DNA of 55,403 nt, taken from positions 1 through 55,403 of the forward strand of contig JAEFBA010000006.1 in assembly GCA_016292145.1 (NCBI GenBank). The letters run 5' to 3'. Under the pieces are notes generated by a model. The model made no database searches, was not told where the DNA came from, and worked only from the letters and a program-made list of their open reading frames with translations. This DNA comes from Saccharofermentans sp. Its GTDB lineage: Bacteria; Bacillota; Clostridia; Saccharofermentanales; Saccharofermentanaceae. How positions within the stretch are numbered: position 1 is the first letter of the stretch; the number at the start of each line of letters is the position of its first letter. This document shows positions 34,651 to 44,224 of the stretch, one piece after another. Position numbers and translations under genes: made by a program.

Positions 34651-35646
34651 ATGGCTGAACAACTCGTTATGAACATCAATGTTGATGAGCTTGCAAGATC
34701 AGGCGCCATCATCAACAAAATCAGGACTTACTACAATTCCAAGATCGTAGGTCAGTCGCAGCTCGGAGTATCGCTCCTCGTTTCCATGATCGCTAACGGT
34801 CATATCCTTCTGGAGTCCGTGCCGGGTCTTGCAAAGACTACTGCCGCTAAGGTAATGACTGAAGCTGTAGGCGGATCTTTTTCGAGAGTTCAGTGTACAC
34901 CTGACCTCCTGCCTTCCGACATCATCGGTACGCAGACATTCAATATGACAAACAACACCTTCGAGACAAAGATCGGACCTGTTTACGCGAACTTCCTGCT
35001 CCTGGACGAGATCAACCGTTCATCTGCAAAGACCCAGTCCGCGATGCTCGAAGCGATGCAGGAGAGATCCGTAAGTATCGGCGGCCAGACCTATAAGCTC
35101 CCTCCGGTATTCATCGTTATCGCTACACAGAACCCTATCGAGCAGGAAGGTACTTATGAGCTTTCCGAGGCTCAGCAGGACAGATTCCTTTTAAAGGAAG
35201 TAATCACATATCCTAACGTAAATGAGGAAGTCGAGATCTTGAACAGGATCGAAAGTGACGTATTTACGGCATCAGGCGCAGTCGCTACGATCGAGGATAT
35301 CGAATTTTTGCAGGATCTTTGCAAGAGAGTCTATATCTCACCTGCGATCAAGAAGTATATCGTTGATATCGTTCAGGCTACAAGAGAGCCTAAGAGATAC
35401 ATCTCTGCCAACCTTGCAGACTATGTTGCTATGGGTTCTTCCACACGTGCAGCCATCGCGTTCATGGAAGTCTCCAAGGCAGTAGCTCTCATCCAGGGAA
35501 GAGCATATGTTACACCTGATGACGTTAAGGCAATGCGCCACGAAGTAATGCGTCACAGGATCATGCTCAACTTCGCTGCTATCGCAGACGGCGTTAAGGA
35601 AGAGCAGATCATCGATGCAATTGTCGGAGCAATCGTTACTCCATGA
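34651..35646 (+). CDS. MoxR-family AAA+ ATPase
   Basis: 331 residues; GAGAGG lies 6 bases before the ATG. The AAA+ core has SVPGLAKTT as Walker A, LLLDEINR as Walker B and ATQNPIEQEGTYELSEAQQDRF covering sensor and arginine-finger regions, all characteristic of MoxR. MoxR ATPases act as chaperones that load metal or assemble vWA-domain partners. Two vWA genes follow in the same operon, as in the Bat (Bacteroides aerotolerance) type of locus. It overlaps the DUF58 gene by ATGA. Confidence 0.95.
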   Translation: MAEQLVMNINVDELARSGAIINKIRTYYNSKIVGQSQLGVSLLVSMIANGHILLESVPGLAKTTAAKVMTEAVGGSFSRVQCTPDLLPSDIIGTQTFNMTNNTFETKIGPVYANFLLLDEINRSSAKTQSAMLEAMQERSVSIGGQTYKLPPVFIVIATQNPIEQEGTYELSEAQQDRFLLKEVITYPNVNEEVEILNRIESDVFTASGAVATIEDIEFLQDLCKRVYISPAIKKYIVDIVQATREPKRYISANLADYVAMGSSTRAAIAFMEVSKAVALIQGRAYVTPDDVKAMRHEVMRHRIMLNFAAIADGVKEEQIIDAIVGAIVTP

Positions 35647-36524
35647 ATCTAGACTACGTCTCAAAGATTAAGTTCGGGCTTAAGCGTTACAAGACGATAG
35701 CCACGGACAAGGCTACGAGCAGGGTTCTCGACGGTTCATACAATTCTATCTATAAGGGTAGGAGTATGAATTTCGATGAGCTCCGTGAGTACGTGCCCGG
35801 AGATGATATCAAGGATATCGACTGGAAGGCGACTTCAAGGTCGCAGAAGGTTCTCATAAGGCAGTACATAGCCGAGAAGAGACATAACATCATGATGGTC
35901 ATGGATGCCAATAAGAGGATGCTCGCCGAGACCAAGAGCGGCGAGACGAAGGGCGAGGTAGCCCTTATGGCAGGCGGTACCCTGGCTTACATGGTTACCG
36001 ACAACGGCGACTACGTATCAGGTCTTTACTATCACGACGATAAGATGGAGAGATCTCCTTTCAAGACAGGATTCCTGAACCTTGAGTTCCTTTTGGAGGG
36101 GTACGCGAAATGCCTGACACCTGCCAACAAGTCTGATCTTAACGGGATCCTTAAGTACATCATGCACAACATCAAGAGGCGCATGATCGTCGTCATGGTA
36201 ACGGATACAGAGGGTATCTTGAGCCTTCAGGACAATCTCCTTGGCCAGATCACGATGGTACATGACGTGCTCCTCATAAATGTCAGCGATGCGGATATCT
36301 TCGGAAAGAAGGTCTATAATGTCGACGACGCGGGGTACATCCCGCCGTTTATCTCGCAGAGCAAGGCTATCCAGAGGGAGCAGAAGAAGATCCAGCTGGA
36401 AATGGAGAAGCAGGCAGCTATTAAACTTAACAGATACGGAATTCCGTGGGTCGAAGTCGATACAGAGAACAGGGTCGACGGCAAGATCGCGGAACTCTTA
36501 GAGAAGAACAAGACGGTGAACTAA
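35643..36524 (+). CDS. DUF58 protein
   Basis: 293 residues with the family signature REYVPGDDIKDIDWKATSR around residues 45-63, followed by a vWA-like fold lacking a perfect metal site (MVMDANKRM). DUF58 genes almost always follow moxR, as here. The protein has no clear membrane segment, so it is likely cytoplasmic or peripheral. It is translationally coupled to moxR by the 4-bp overlap. Confidence 0.93.
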   Translation: MNLDYVSKIKFGLKRYKTIATDKATSRVLDGSYNSIYKGRSMNFDELREYVPGDDIKDIDWKATSRSQKVLIRQYIAEKRHNIMMVMDANKRMLAETKSGETKGEVALMAGGTLAYMVTDNGDYVSGLYYHDDKMERSPFKTGFLNLEFLLEGYAKCLTPANKSDLNGILKYIMHNIKRRMIVVMVTDTEGILSLQDNLLGQITMVHDVLLINVSDADIFGKKVYNVDDAGYIPPFISQSKAIQREQKKIQLEMEKQAAIKLNRYGIPWVEVDTENRVDGKIAELLEKNKTVN

Positions 36525-36528
36525 AGAT

Positions 36529-37020
36529 ATGCCAACGACGGTAAATTTCAGAAGATTATTTGATTTCTCACAGCTTCCGATAATCATCACGGCAGCCGTT
36601 CTTGCAGCGCTCACGATAGGGATCATACTCATGTTCCTCTATAACCTCCTTAAGGATGTACAGAGGAAGGAGAAGCCCGCGGAAGAGGCACCGAAGCCTG
36701 TATTCGTTAAGCCTGACCTTGCAAAGCTCAAGGCTGAATACATGGAGAAGATCAACAAGATCGAGATCAAATACAACGAAGACACCACGAAGATCAGGCC
36801 TGCTTATGAGGGCATGAGTAAAGTGGTAAGAGAATTTGTTTATAAGGCAACAGGAACCGAAGTTGATAAGTTCACGCTGTCCGAGATCAGCAAGACCGAA
36901 TTCAAGGGCCTTGCAAAGCTTGTCGGCGAATACTATCAGCCGGAGTTCGACAAAATATCTGAAGGTGACGTCAGGGCGTCTTTGGAGAGAACAAGGAGAC
37001 TGGTAGCTGAATGGAATTAA
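36529..37020 (+). CDS. single-pass membrane protein of the Bat-like operon
   Basis: 163 residues with one membrane segment (about 17-39), a Lys/Glu/Pro-rich region, and a helical C-terminal part. The ribosome site is weak and the gene begins 4 bases after the DUF58 stop, so translation is probably coupled. It overlaps the following vWA gene by 10 bp. The position matches the small DUF4381-like membrane proteins in MoxR/vWA operons, and length and topology fit. I cannot confirm the family by motif. Confidence 0.75.
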   Translation: MPTTVNFRRLFDFSQLPIIITAAVLAALTIGIILMFLYNLLKDVQRKEKPAEEAPKPVFVKPDLAKLKAEYMEKINKIEIKYNEDTTKIRPAYEGMSKVVREFVYKATGTEVDKFTLSEISKTEFKGLAKLVGEYYQPEFDKISEGDVRASLERTRRLVAEWN

Positions 37021-38057
37021 AGAGTCCTATAGCTTTATATATCTGTGCAGGCATTGCAGTACTCTGCCTTATTGCCGTCTTCATCACTTTCGGAATGAAG
37101 AGGAAGTACAGCGGCGGCAAGAAAGCATATCTGCCTGAATACCTGAAGAAGAATCCGATATTCAAGACAAGGTTTGTCTGGTACAGCATCCTTAAGTATG
37201 TCCTGATCTTCCTCATCATCACGAGCATCGTCTTATCAGGCTTCCTGATGGCGCGCCCGTACAAGACAGAATCAAAGCAGCTCGCAAACTACAACAGGGA
37301 CATCATCCTCTGTCTGGACATTTCGAGCTCTGTAGATAACCTCAATGCGACGCTCATCGACAAGCTCGAAGAGATCGTAAAGGAATTGAACGGCGAGAGG
37401 TTCGGCATCGTTATCTTCAATACATCACCGTGCCTTCTCTGCCCGCTTACGAATGACTACCAGTACATTATCCGTGAGCTGGAAAAGCTCAAGGACTTCC
37501 TCTCTATAAGACTGGACGTTGATAACGGCAGGCTCATCCCGCCTCCGAACTATGCGGAAGCAAGAGCTTATCTTGAGAACGGTACGCTCGTAGGATGGCC
37601 TGACAGAGGCTCATCGATAATCGGCGAAGGCCTGGCAGGCGCAGTCCTTGATTTCTATGACGTTGAGGAGAAGCCCGACCGCACGAGGATCATCATCTTT
37701 ACGAGCGATAACGACAACGCCATAAAGGAAGGCGAGGAGGAGATCGTAACACTTCCTGAGGCCGGCGAATGGGCTAAGGAAAGGAACATCACGGTCTTCG
37801 GTATCGGTACGGAGATGATGCGCGATGCCGACCGCAAGATGATGAAGGAGACTGTCGAGAACACCGGCGGAACCTTCTGGTATGGCGAAGATAAAGACGT
37901 TGTTGATGACATCGTCGCTAACTTAAGAAAACAAATGGCAACATTGGATGACACACAGTACGAGATCATCGAGAATGAGATCCCTGAAGCAACGTTCAGG
38001 ATGCTTCTGCTCTCGATCTCCCTCATGCTGCTTTGTGCATTCATATTGAAAGTGTGA
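37011..38057 (+). CDS. membrane vWA-domain protein (BatA-like)
   Basis: 348 residues. Two N-terminal membrane segments (about 5-25 and 60-82) and one at the C terminus (about 328-347) flank a vWA domain. The metal site is LDISSS (Asp-x-Ser-x-Ser), with FTSDNDN for the distal acidic residue. The topology and order (MoxR, DUF58, small protein, vWA, vWA, TPR) match BatA in Bat operons, which have been linked to stress tolerance and envelope maintenance. It is followed after 4 bp by the second vWA gene. Confidence 0.9.
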   Translation: MELKSPIALYICAGIAVLCLIAVFITFGMKRKYSGGKKAYLPEYLKKNPIFKTRFVWYSILKYVLIFLIITSIVLSGFLMARPYKTESKQLANYNRDIILCLDISSSVDNLNATLIDKLEEIVKELNGERFGIVIFNTSPCLLCPLTNDYQYIIRELEKLKDFLSIRLDVDNGRLIPPPNYAEARAYLENGTLVGWPDRGSSIIGEGLAGAVLDFYDVEEKPDRTRIIIFTSDNDNAIKEGEEEIVTLPEAGEWAKERNITVFGIGTEMMRDADRKMMKETVENTGGTFWYGEDKDVVDDIVANLRKQMATLDDTQYEIIENEIPEATFRMLLLSISLMLLCAFILKV

Positions 38058-38061
38058 TCAT

Positions 38062-39030
38062 ATGGGCCCAATGACTATTAATCCGATAATCCCCATATGG
38101 CTGATGGCAATAATCTGCGTAGCACTCCTCGCGATCAAGAGGAAGGGCGTAATGCCTTATATCCGTCAGATCCTGATGGTACTCCTTCTTTTCGCGATCA
38201 ACTTAAGACCGATGTACATCTCGAGCGAGATCAAGGTAATAAGACAGAAGCTCAACTGCTACTGCATCATCGTGCTTGACGACACACTCTCCATGATGGC
38301 CGAAGACGTCGACGATTATGTGGGAGACAAACCCAAAACACGTATGGACAGGGCTAAAGAAGATATCGATTACATCACGAAGAACCTGGTCGGCGCGAAG
38401 TTCTGCATCGTTGACTTTAACAACGACGCCAATCTGATCTGCCCGTTCACGGATGACAACAAGTACATCAAGGATTCCGTCGATGCGATCTATCCTCTTG
38501 TCGACTATCACGCAACAGGTACGAACATCAACTGCTGCAAGAGACTTCTCGGCCAGATGATCAACGACGCCAAGCTCTTGAACGACGGCCACGTAGTCGT
38601 ATTCTTCTTATCTGACGGCGAAAATACCGACGATCACAGACTCGATAATTTCTCCGATATCGCAGAGGGCATTGAAGGCGGCGCTATCTTAGGCTATGGC
38701 ACGACTAAGGGCGGCCAGATGCACTATCACGACGATCTTCATAACGAGGACGTTCTCGTTGAGGATAAGAGAGATTACCCTTATAAGCCGGCAGTCTCCA
38801 AGATCGACGAGAAGAACCTCAAGTCATTGTCTCTCGATCTCGGCATCGAATATATCCACATGGACGAATCCGAAGACTTGGATGAGAATCTGGCCAACGT
38901 CATGAAGCTTCTTGACGCGGAAACGGAAGAGACAAAGGAGTACGGTTATGCCGATTTATACTTCTGGTTCGTTATCCCGCTCGCAGCGCTTGTCGTTTAT
39001 GAATTCATAAGCGTTAAGAGGAGGACATAA
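38062..39030 (+). CDS. membrane vWA-domain protein (BatB-like)
   Basis: 322 residues. It has the same plan as the preceding protein: two N-terminal membrane segments (about 9-24, 31-48), a vWA domain and a C-terminal membrane segment (about 296-314). The metal site is LDDTLS, i.e. Asp-x-Thr-x-Ser, a permitted variant, and FLSDGEN supplies the distal Asp. The ribosome site is weak. The pair of vWA proteins may form a complex in the membrane that the MoxR ATPase acts on. Confidence 0.9.
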   Translation: MGPMTINPIIPIWLMAIICVALLAIKRKGVMPYIRQILMVLLLFAINLRPMYISSEIKVIRQKLNCYCIIVLDDTLSMMAEDVDDYVGDKPKTRMDRAKEDIDYITKNLVGAKFCIVDFNNDANLICPFTDDNKYIKDSVDAIYPLVDYHATGTNINCCKRLLGQMINDAKLLNDGHVVVFFLSDGENTDDHRLDNFSDIAEGIEGGAILGYGTTKGGQMHYHDDLHNEDVLVEDKRDYPYKPAVSKIDEKNLKSLSLDLGIEYIHMDESEDLDENLANVMKLLDAETEETKEYGYADLYFWFVIPLAALVVYEFISVKRRT

Positions 39031-39033
39031 CGT

Positions 39034-40113
39034 ATGGCAAAGAAGATAGCAATCGCAATCTGGCTCGTTACGGCACTGCTCCTCGGAATCCTGGTGCTGA
39101 ATTACTATGGCAACAGAAACCTCATCGAGAGATACGGTTCCGGCGTATACCAGCAGAACGAATTGGGATTCTTAGGCTTCACGCAGCCTTATATCAATCA
39201 CTTCAACAGAGGCAACGTCTTCTTCCAGTTAGGTGATTATCAGAAGGCTAAGCAGGAATACCAGTCCGCATTGAACTTAAAGCCGGGTGATCCCTACGAT
39301 TGTAAGGTCAGAGTAAACTATGCTCTCTCTTACGTTAAGCCGATCGATGTAAAGAAGATCAACAAGGATAACTACAAGGATACGATAGAGATCTGCGAGA
39401 CAGCCAAGTCCATTCTTTCCGAGAAGGGCTGTGCGACCAAGAACAACGACGGTCACTACTATGCTGCCCAGAAGCTCTATAACGAGATCGACAACTTCAT
39501 TGAAGATCTCAAGAACCAGTATGAGAATCCGGATCCGTCTCCGACGCCTACGCCGACACCGACTCCGGAACCAAATGAGGATGGCAATACACCTACGCCT
39601 ACACCGACTTCCAAGCCGGACGCCGATGCAACGGAGACGCCTACACCTACGCCGACTCCTGAAGGCGGACAGTCGCCAACACCGACACCTACTCCGCGTG
39701 GCGGAACAGCTACACCTACGCCTACACCGGGCGGCGGAACCGCTACACCTACGCCTACACCGGGTGGTCCCGGATCTCCTACGCCTACACCGGGCGGAGA
39801 AGGCACACCTACGCCCACACCCACACCTGGCGGAGAAGGTACAGGAACGCCTACACCTACACCGGGCGGTGAGGGAACAGGAACACCCACACCTACACCG
39901 GGCGGAGAAGGACAGGGAACACCTACACCTACTCCGGGTGACGAGGGCGGCAACAACCCTACAAACGGCGACGGTCAGGATGATCCTAACAAGTCTCCCG
40001 AGGACAGGATCCGCGATATCCAGAACAGAGGCAACCGTGAACGTACCGGCGGTGGCGGCGGCAACCAAAACGGCAACAACGAATACAATTACGGCGACTC
40101 GGCAACCTGGTAA
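39034..40113 (+). CDS. TPR protein with Pro-Thr repeat region (BatC-like)
   Basis: 359 residues. An N-terminal membrane segment (about 5-24) is followed by a tetratricopeptide region (about 55-110, with [20 protein letters not shown]). From about residue 165 to 315 the protein is a low-complexity chain of TPTPTP blocks separated by GG-E/G-T spacers, then a Gly/Asn-rich C terminus. BatC proteins have TPRs but not this long Pro-Thr region, which resembles linkers in cell-wall or cellulosome proteins and suggests that it spans the wall outside the membrane. The Thr residues could be glycosylated; this is inference. Confidence 0.88.
   Translation: MAKKIAIAIWLVTALLLGILVLNYYGNRNLIERYGSGVYQQNELGFLGFTQPYINHFNRGNVFFQLGDYQKAKQEYQSALNLKPGDPYDCKVRVNYALSYVKPIDVKKINKDNYKDTIEICETAKSILSEKGCATKNNDGHYYAAQKLYNEIDNFIEDLKNQYENPDPSPTPTPTPTPEPNEDGNTPTPTPTSKPDADATETPTPTPTPEGGQSPTPTPTPRGGTATPTPTPGGGTATPTPTPGGPGSPTPTPGGEGTPTPTPTPGGEGTGTPTPTPGGEGTGTPTPTPGGEGQGTPTPTPGDEGGNNPTNGDGQDDPNKSPEDRIRDIQNRGNRERTGGGGGNQNGNNEYNYGDSATW
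39539..39945 (+). repeat. tandem Pro-Thr coding repeats
   Basis: A chain of imperfect repeats of the type ACACCTACGCCTACACCGGG with GCGGA-type spacers encodes the Pro-Thr region. Unit number could change by slippage between strains. Confidence 0.9.
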
Positions 40114-40148
40114 TTACTTATAATCAGCGAAAAAGAGGTGACTCTTGA

Positions 40149-41489
40149 ATGTTTAAAGAGAGACCTGCGATAAAAGTATTAGACGGCATCTTCATTACGG
40201 CATCATGCCTGTCTACGTTCCTTTACCAGTTCAGTTACTGGTTCATAGCTCTGACCGCAGTGTTGGCTGTGCTGGCATTTATCCTGCCGGGATTCTACGC
40301 CAAGGGGGTCGCAGGCTTCAGGCTCAGGACATGCTCTTACGGCAACACCATCCTGTCAGTATTCCCGTTTACGCTGCTTGTTGTAGTGCCGGCATTCATC
40401 GTGTCGTTATTCTTCCACGAGCAGCTCGGGTGGCCTGCGATAATCACGTATGCCTTAGTAACGCTGGGCCTTCTTAACCTTTATTTCTGGGTCGGCATCA
40501 TCCTTGTCTATCTGACATCAAAGCAGATCGGCATCAGGATGAGGCTTATCGGAATCTTCTGCGGCATGATCCCCATCGCCAATCTTTTCGCGCTCTCGAT
40601 AATATTCAGGATCGCGGGCAGGGAAGTCCGCGAAGAGAGCCAGAGATACTGGAGGAATCTCGAGAGAAAAGACCTTCAGGTATGCAAGACCAAGTATCCG
40701 ATCCTCATGGTACACGGCGTATTCTTCCGTGACTCTGAGCACCTGAACTACTGGGGCCGTGTGCCTGCCGAACTTATCAAGAACGGCGCCACGATCTACT
40801 ACGGCGGCCAGGAATCCGCAGGCGACGTCCACACATGCGCACTGCAGCTTAAGAAGGCCATCGTCAAATGCATTGAAGAGACCGGCGCAGAGAAGGTCAA
40901 CATCATTGCCCACAGTAAAGGCGGTCTTGACTCAAGATACTGCGTCTCCATGCTCGGCATGGCGCCTTACGTCGCTTCACTTACTACGATCAACACTCCG
41001 CACCACGGCTGCGAATTCGCGGAATACCTCATGAACAAGGCTCCCGAGAAGCTCAGAGATACCGTGGCTGCCGCCTATAACAAGGGCGCGAAGCTCGCAG
41101 GCGACATCAACCCTGACTTCATCAAGGCCGTTACCGACCTCACCAAAGCAGGCGTCGAGCAGCTCAACAAAGAGATGGAGCCGATGGCATACCAGTTCGA
41201 CAATATCTATACGCAGAGCTTCGGCTCTAAATTGAACCACGCCGTAAACGGCAGGTTCCCTCTGAACATGAGCTATCACTTCGTAAAGCATTTCGACGGC
41301 TATAACGACGGACTTGTCGGTGAGGAATCCTTCCGGTGGGGTCCTAACTATCAGTTCCTCACAAACCGCGGCCTCCGCGGCATCTCCCACGCCGACATGA
41401 TCGACTTAAACCGCGAGAACATCGACGGGTTCGACATCAGAGAATTCTATGTAAACGTGGTCAAGGGACTGAAGGACAGAGGACTGTAA
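40149..41489 (+). CDS. membrane-anchored triacylglycerol-lipase-like alpha/beta hydrolase
   Basis: 446 residues; AGAGGTG precedes the ATG. The first 165 residues carry about four membrane segments. The rest is an alpha/beta hydrolase of the lipase class, with MVHGVFFRD as oxyanion loop and IIAHSKGGLDSRY carrying the nucleophile Ser. TTINTPHHGCEFA is a motif shared with secreted lipases, and a His in SHADMID is a candidate third member. The membrane part suggests action on lipids or on lipid-linked surface material. It lies 35 bp after the TPR gene and is probably in the same transcript. Confidence 0.85.
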   Translation: MFKERPAIKVLDGIFITASCLSTFLYQFSYWFIALTAVLAVLAFILPGFYAKGVAGFRLRTCSYGNTILSVFPFTLLVVVPAFIVSLFFHEQLGWPAIITYALVTLGLLNLYFWVGIILVYLTSKQIGIRMRLIGIFCGMIPIANLFALSIIFRIAGREVREESQRYWRNLERKDLQVCKTKYPILMVHGVFFRDSEHLNYWGRVPAELIKNGATIYYGGQESAGDVHTCALQLKKAIVKCIEETGAEKVNIIAHSKGGLDSRYCVSMLGMAPYVASLTTINTPHHGCEFAEYLMNKAPEKLRDTVAAAYNKGAKLAGDINPDFIKAVTDLTKAGVEQLNKEMEPMAYQFDNIYTQSFGSKLNHAVNGRFPLNMSYHFVKHFDGYNDGLVGEESFRWGPNYQFLTNRGLRGISHADMIDLNRENIDGFDIREFYVNVVKGLKDRGL

Positions 41490-41499
41490 GGAGGATTAC

Positions 41500-42150
41500 A
41501 TGAAGAAAAGGATAATTACCATACTTCTGGCTGCAACACTTCTCATGACAGCCTGCACCGAAACAGCTAAGAGAAGTGATGAAGAGACAGAGGTAAAAGA
41601 GCAGGTAACTACGACGACTGCTGAGGCAGAGACAACTGTTGAAGAAGAAACAGAAGCTTCTGAGTCAGAGATGGACGCAGCTGCAGATGAAAAGAAAGAC
41701 GCAGCGCTGAACATGTCTTTCGATGAGGTCAAAGATGCCCTTATCGCGGCTTATGCCACAACCAATGAATCTAACGAACGTCTTGCCAATCTGACGGAGA
41801 ACGATGTTGTGGTACCGCCTGTAGATAAGAATGCTCCTATGGGGATCAAGAAAGCGGTAATCTGTTCATGCGGCAGCTTTGGAGATGACGTAATCTACAT
41901 CCAGTTCATGCTTTTCGAGATGGACATGGAATCGGATGCATATAAAGAATTGAAGGTCGGCGGCAAGATTAATTACTATCTGTCAGATACCACGGATTTT
42001 ATTAGTGATGAGCCGGTCATTGCCATCAACGGTCAGTATGTTCTGACCGCGTACGAGACCTATCACATGGGCGATGATTTTCACACTGAGCCCCCGTACA
42101 CGTACCAGGGATTGAATTATGCAGCCGATGCATTCAAAGCATTGAAATAA
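41500..42150 (+). CDS. small secreted lipoprotein, unknown function
   Basis: 216 residues; a near-perfect AAGGAGG lies 6 bases before the ATG. The lipobox ends at Cys15 (LMTAC). A Glu/Thr-rich linker (about 20-60) precedes a C-terminal domain of about 140 residues with VICSCGSFGDDVIYIQF and a conserved-looking Asp/Tyr pattern. It follows the hydrolase by 10 bp. No family was recognised. Confidence 0.8.
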   Translation: MKKRIITILLAATLLMTACTETAKRSDEETEVKEQVTTTTAEAETTVEEETEASESEMDAAADEKKDAALNMSFDEVKDALIAAYATTNESNERLANLTENDVVVPPVDKNAPMGIKKAVICSCGSFGDDVIYIQFMLFEMDMESDAYKELKVGGKINYYLSDTTDFISDEPVIAINGQYVLTAYETYHMGDDFHTEPPYTYQGLNYAADAFKALK

Positions 42151-42160
42151 AGCAATAAAC

Positions 42161-42194
42161 AGGGGCTGTTCTTTGATAAAGACAGCCCCTTTTC
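42161..42194. terminator. bidirectional terminator between convergent genes
   Basis: AGGGGCTGTTCTTT pairs with AAAGACAGCCCCT (one mismatch) around GAT and is followed by T on the plus side and by a T-containing stretch on the minus side. It serves the lipoprotein gene (+) and the Rrf2 gene (-). Confidence 0.85.
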
Positions 42195-42220
42195 CATATT
42201 TATACCGACCGGGTAAAACC

Positions 42221-42634
42221 TTATTCTTTTTCAGCCTCGGCGAGCTCGGCGATCGTGTACTTGTTGAAGAAGTTCTCCATCGTCTCGGAAAAGTCCTTCC
42301 ACATCGGAAGCGTTACGCATGAATTGATGCGGTCGCACTTAGGCGCCTTCGGATCCATGCATGCGACAACGTAGAAGTCGTTCTCGGTAACGGAAATAAC
42401 ATCCCACGCGGTGATGTCCTTTGCGTCACGGGAGAGCTTGTAGCCGCCGTTCTTGCCTCTGAGGCCCTTGACCAGGCCGTTCTGCACGAGCATCTTGATT
42501 ATCGACTCAAGGTACTTCTCAGAGAGATGCTGTCTCTCGGCGATGCCGCTCAAAGTAACATAAGCATCCTTGCCGTATTTTGCGATATCGATCATAACGC
42601 GCAGTGCGTAGCGTCCTTTTGTTGATACAACCAT
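42221..42634 (-). CDS. Rrf2-family transcriptional regulator
   Basis: 137 residues from ATG 42634, with GGAGGAC 6 bases upstream. A winged helix-turn-helix (about 2-80) has STKGRYALRVMIDIA, LSEKYLESIIKMLVQ and LRGKNGGYKL, which define the family. Three cysteines follow (C-x7-C-x5-C in ACMDPKAPKCDRINSC). In IscR and NsrR three cysteines bind an iron-sulfur cluster; spacing differs a little here, so cluster binding is plausible but not certain. It is probably self-regulated from the promoter at 42669-42696. The nearby genes do not include an isc or suf operon. Confidence 0.92.
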   Translation of the reverse strand: MVVSTKGRYALRVMIDIAKYGKDAYVTLSGIAERQHLSEKYLESIIKMLVQNGLVKGLRGKNGGYKLSRDAKDITAWDVISVTENDFYVVACMDPKAPKCDRINSCVTLPMWKDFSETMENFFNKYTIAELAEAEKE

Positions 42635-42649
42635 GTCTGTCCTCCATAC

Positions 42650-42696
42650 GGGATATCCCCATAAACCCATTATACTAGAGGGGAATAGGGTTGTAA
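42650..42696 (-). promoter_or_regulatory. Rrf2 gene promoter and candidate operator
   Basis: On the minus strand TTACAA (42691-42696), a 16-bp spacer and TATAAT (42669-42674) precede the regulator. A perfect GGGATATCCC palindrome (42650-42659) lies where the transcript would begin and may be the autoregulatory site. Confidence 0.5.
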
Positions 42697-42800
42697 TCTA
42701 CACTTTGGGCCGGAAATGTCGGAAATAAGGTGATTTAACAATGTTAAACCGCTCTGTTTAGGGTTTTTCCGGTGCATGCGAAAAAGAATACGGCTTAAGC

Positions 42801-44147
42801 TCAGTCGATCCCTTTTACCTCTCCGCTGTCCTTAAAAGCAGGCCAGGAGAGGTTGCCGTTGTGGGCAAATCCGCCCCAGATCTCGCGGAGCTTCTCGCCG
42901 ACGCGCTGGGAGACGGGGTCATCGATGCTGATATAGGCATTGGACCTGCCGAACAGGAGCGGCAGCTCGCATGCGTGACAGCATCCGGAGTTTGCCTTGA
43001 GCATATTGGGCGTCTGATAGCGGTATTCGTAGACCCAGGAGGAGCCTTCCATGCTGCGCGCGATGTCGTACGCGGGTTCCCTGTAGAACTTGGCGGTGAA
43101 GTCGTCTGACATGAAGCGGTGCGCGCCTTTGCCCGGTCTGAACTTGAACTTGAACCAGTATGCTGCAAGCGGGAGCAGCGCACTCGGAATATTCATTATG
43201 AACAGATCGCCTTCCTGGCTGGTCGTGCCGAACAGGGCAGGTCCCTTAAAGCTCTTGGCCATCTCGCCGGGAGCCTGCTTTATCGTAACTCCGTCGATCG
43301 TAGGCGAGAAACAGCAGTTCGAGTTGCCCTCGTGCAGCACGAGCTTGCGTAGTCCGGCGTTCGCCTCGTGGATCTTCGCGATGTCGATATCCTTAAGTTT
43401 ATTAAGCTCGTCAGGGCTTACGCCCAGCATCTTGAGATATTTATAAGTCAGCCTTTGGCTCTGTTTCTCAGTCCAGAACGAACCGACGCACGCGGACTGC
43501 ACTATCGCTTTGTCAAAGAGCCCGGCCGTCTTCGGATCGCCCATCAATACCAGCATGCACGCAGCTCCGGCGCTCTGTCCGAAGACCGTTATGTTGTCGG
43601 CATTTCCGCCGAAGCGGTGGATGTTGTTGCGCACGAATTTGAGCGCCAGGATCTGGTCGAAAAGTCCGTTATTCTGATCGAAATTCTTATCAAGGAAATG
43701 AAGGTTCAAAAAGCCTTCGAGATTCAGCCTGTAGTTGAAGTTGACGCAGACCGTTCGTGTCTCTCTGGCAAACCTTGCCATGTCGTATGAGAGCTCATCA
43801 GAGTCCTCACCCATGCGCCCCACGCCGCCGTTGGCATATGAGCCGCCGTAGATCCACACCATTACGGGCGCGCCGGGCTCTATGTCCTCAGGCACGAAAA
43901 TGTTCAGATACAGGCAGTCTCTGCCGTCAGGAGATATCGTGGATCTTCCCTTGCCCTGAACAGGGCTTATAGGGCCCCTGACGACGTCCAGAATGCCGTT
44001 CCAGGGCTCAGGCGGTATCGGATGCTTAAACGCCAGATCGCCCACCGGAGGCGCTGCGTAGGGGATGCCCAGATATTCATGACACCCGTCCCTGACGATG
44101 CCCCTTACAAGACCATATTCGGTTGCGACTGTTCTGGCGTAATTCAT
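42801..44147 (-). CDS. type B carboxylesterase
   Basis: 448 residues, a little shorter than typical family members (about 500). The family pattern is complete at the N terminus: EYLGIPYAAPPVGDLAF, DCLYLNIFVPE, the oxyanion loop GGSYANGG and FGQSAGAACM with the nucleophile Ser; a His lies in CCHACELPLLF near the C terminus. No signal peptide is present, so it acts in the cytoplasm. These enzymes cleave carboxylic esters such as those in plant-derived substrates. It is monocistronic, with no strong ribosome site visible. Confidence 0.9.
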   Translation of the reverse strand: MNYARTVATEYGLVRGIVRDGCHEYLGIPYAAPPVGDLAFKHPIPPEPWNGILDVVRGPISPVQGKGRSTISPDGRDCLYLNIFVPEDIEPGAPVMVWIYGGSYANGGVGRMGEDSDELSYDMARFARETRTVCVNFNYRLNLEGFLNLHFLDKNFDQNNGLFDQILALKFVRNNIHRFGGNADNITVFGQSAGAACMLVLMGDPKTAGLFDKAIVQSACVGSFWTEKQSQRLTYKYLKMLGVSPDELNKLKDIDIAKIHEANAGLRKLVLHEGNSNCCFSPTIDGVTIKQAPGEMAKSFKGPALFGTTSQEGDLFIMNIPSALLPLAAYWFKFKFRPGKGAHRFMSDDFTAKFYREPAYDIARSMEGSSWVYEYRYQTPNMLKANSGCCHACELPLLFGRSNAYISIDDPVSQRVGEKLREIWGGFAHNGNLSWPAFKDSGEVKGID

Positions 44148-44224
44148 AAAGAAATTTTAGCATGTCTGCGATACAGGGCGCAACGGGGAGAAGGCTCCGG
44201 CAGTATTCCGGATGCTTGGAGGGA

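Noticed and set aside
39477-39956. Long minus-strand frame rich in Gly-Val-Pro opposite the Pro-Thr repeats
   Set aside because: It is the shadow of the repeat region of the TPR gene; its composition follows from the repeats and it has no ribosome site.
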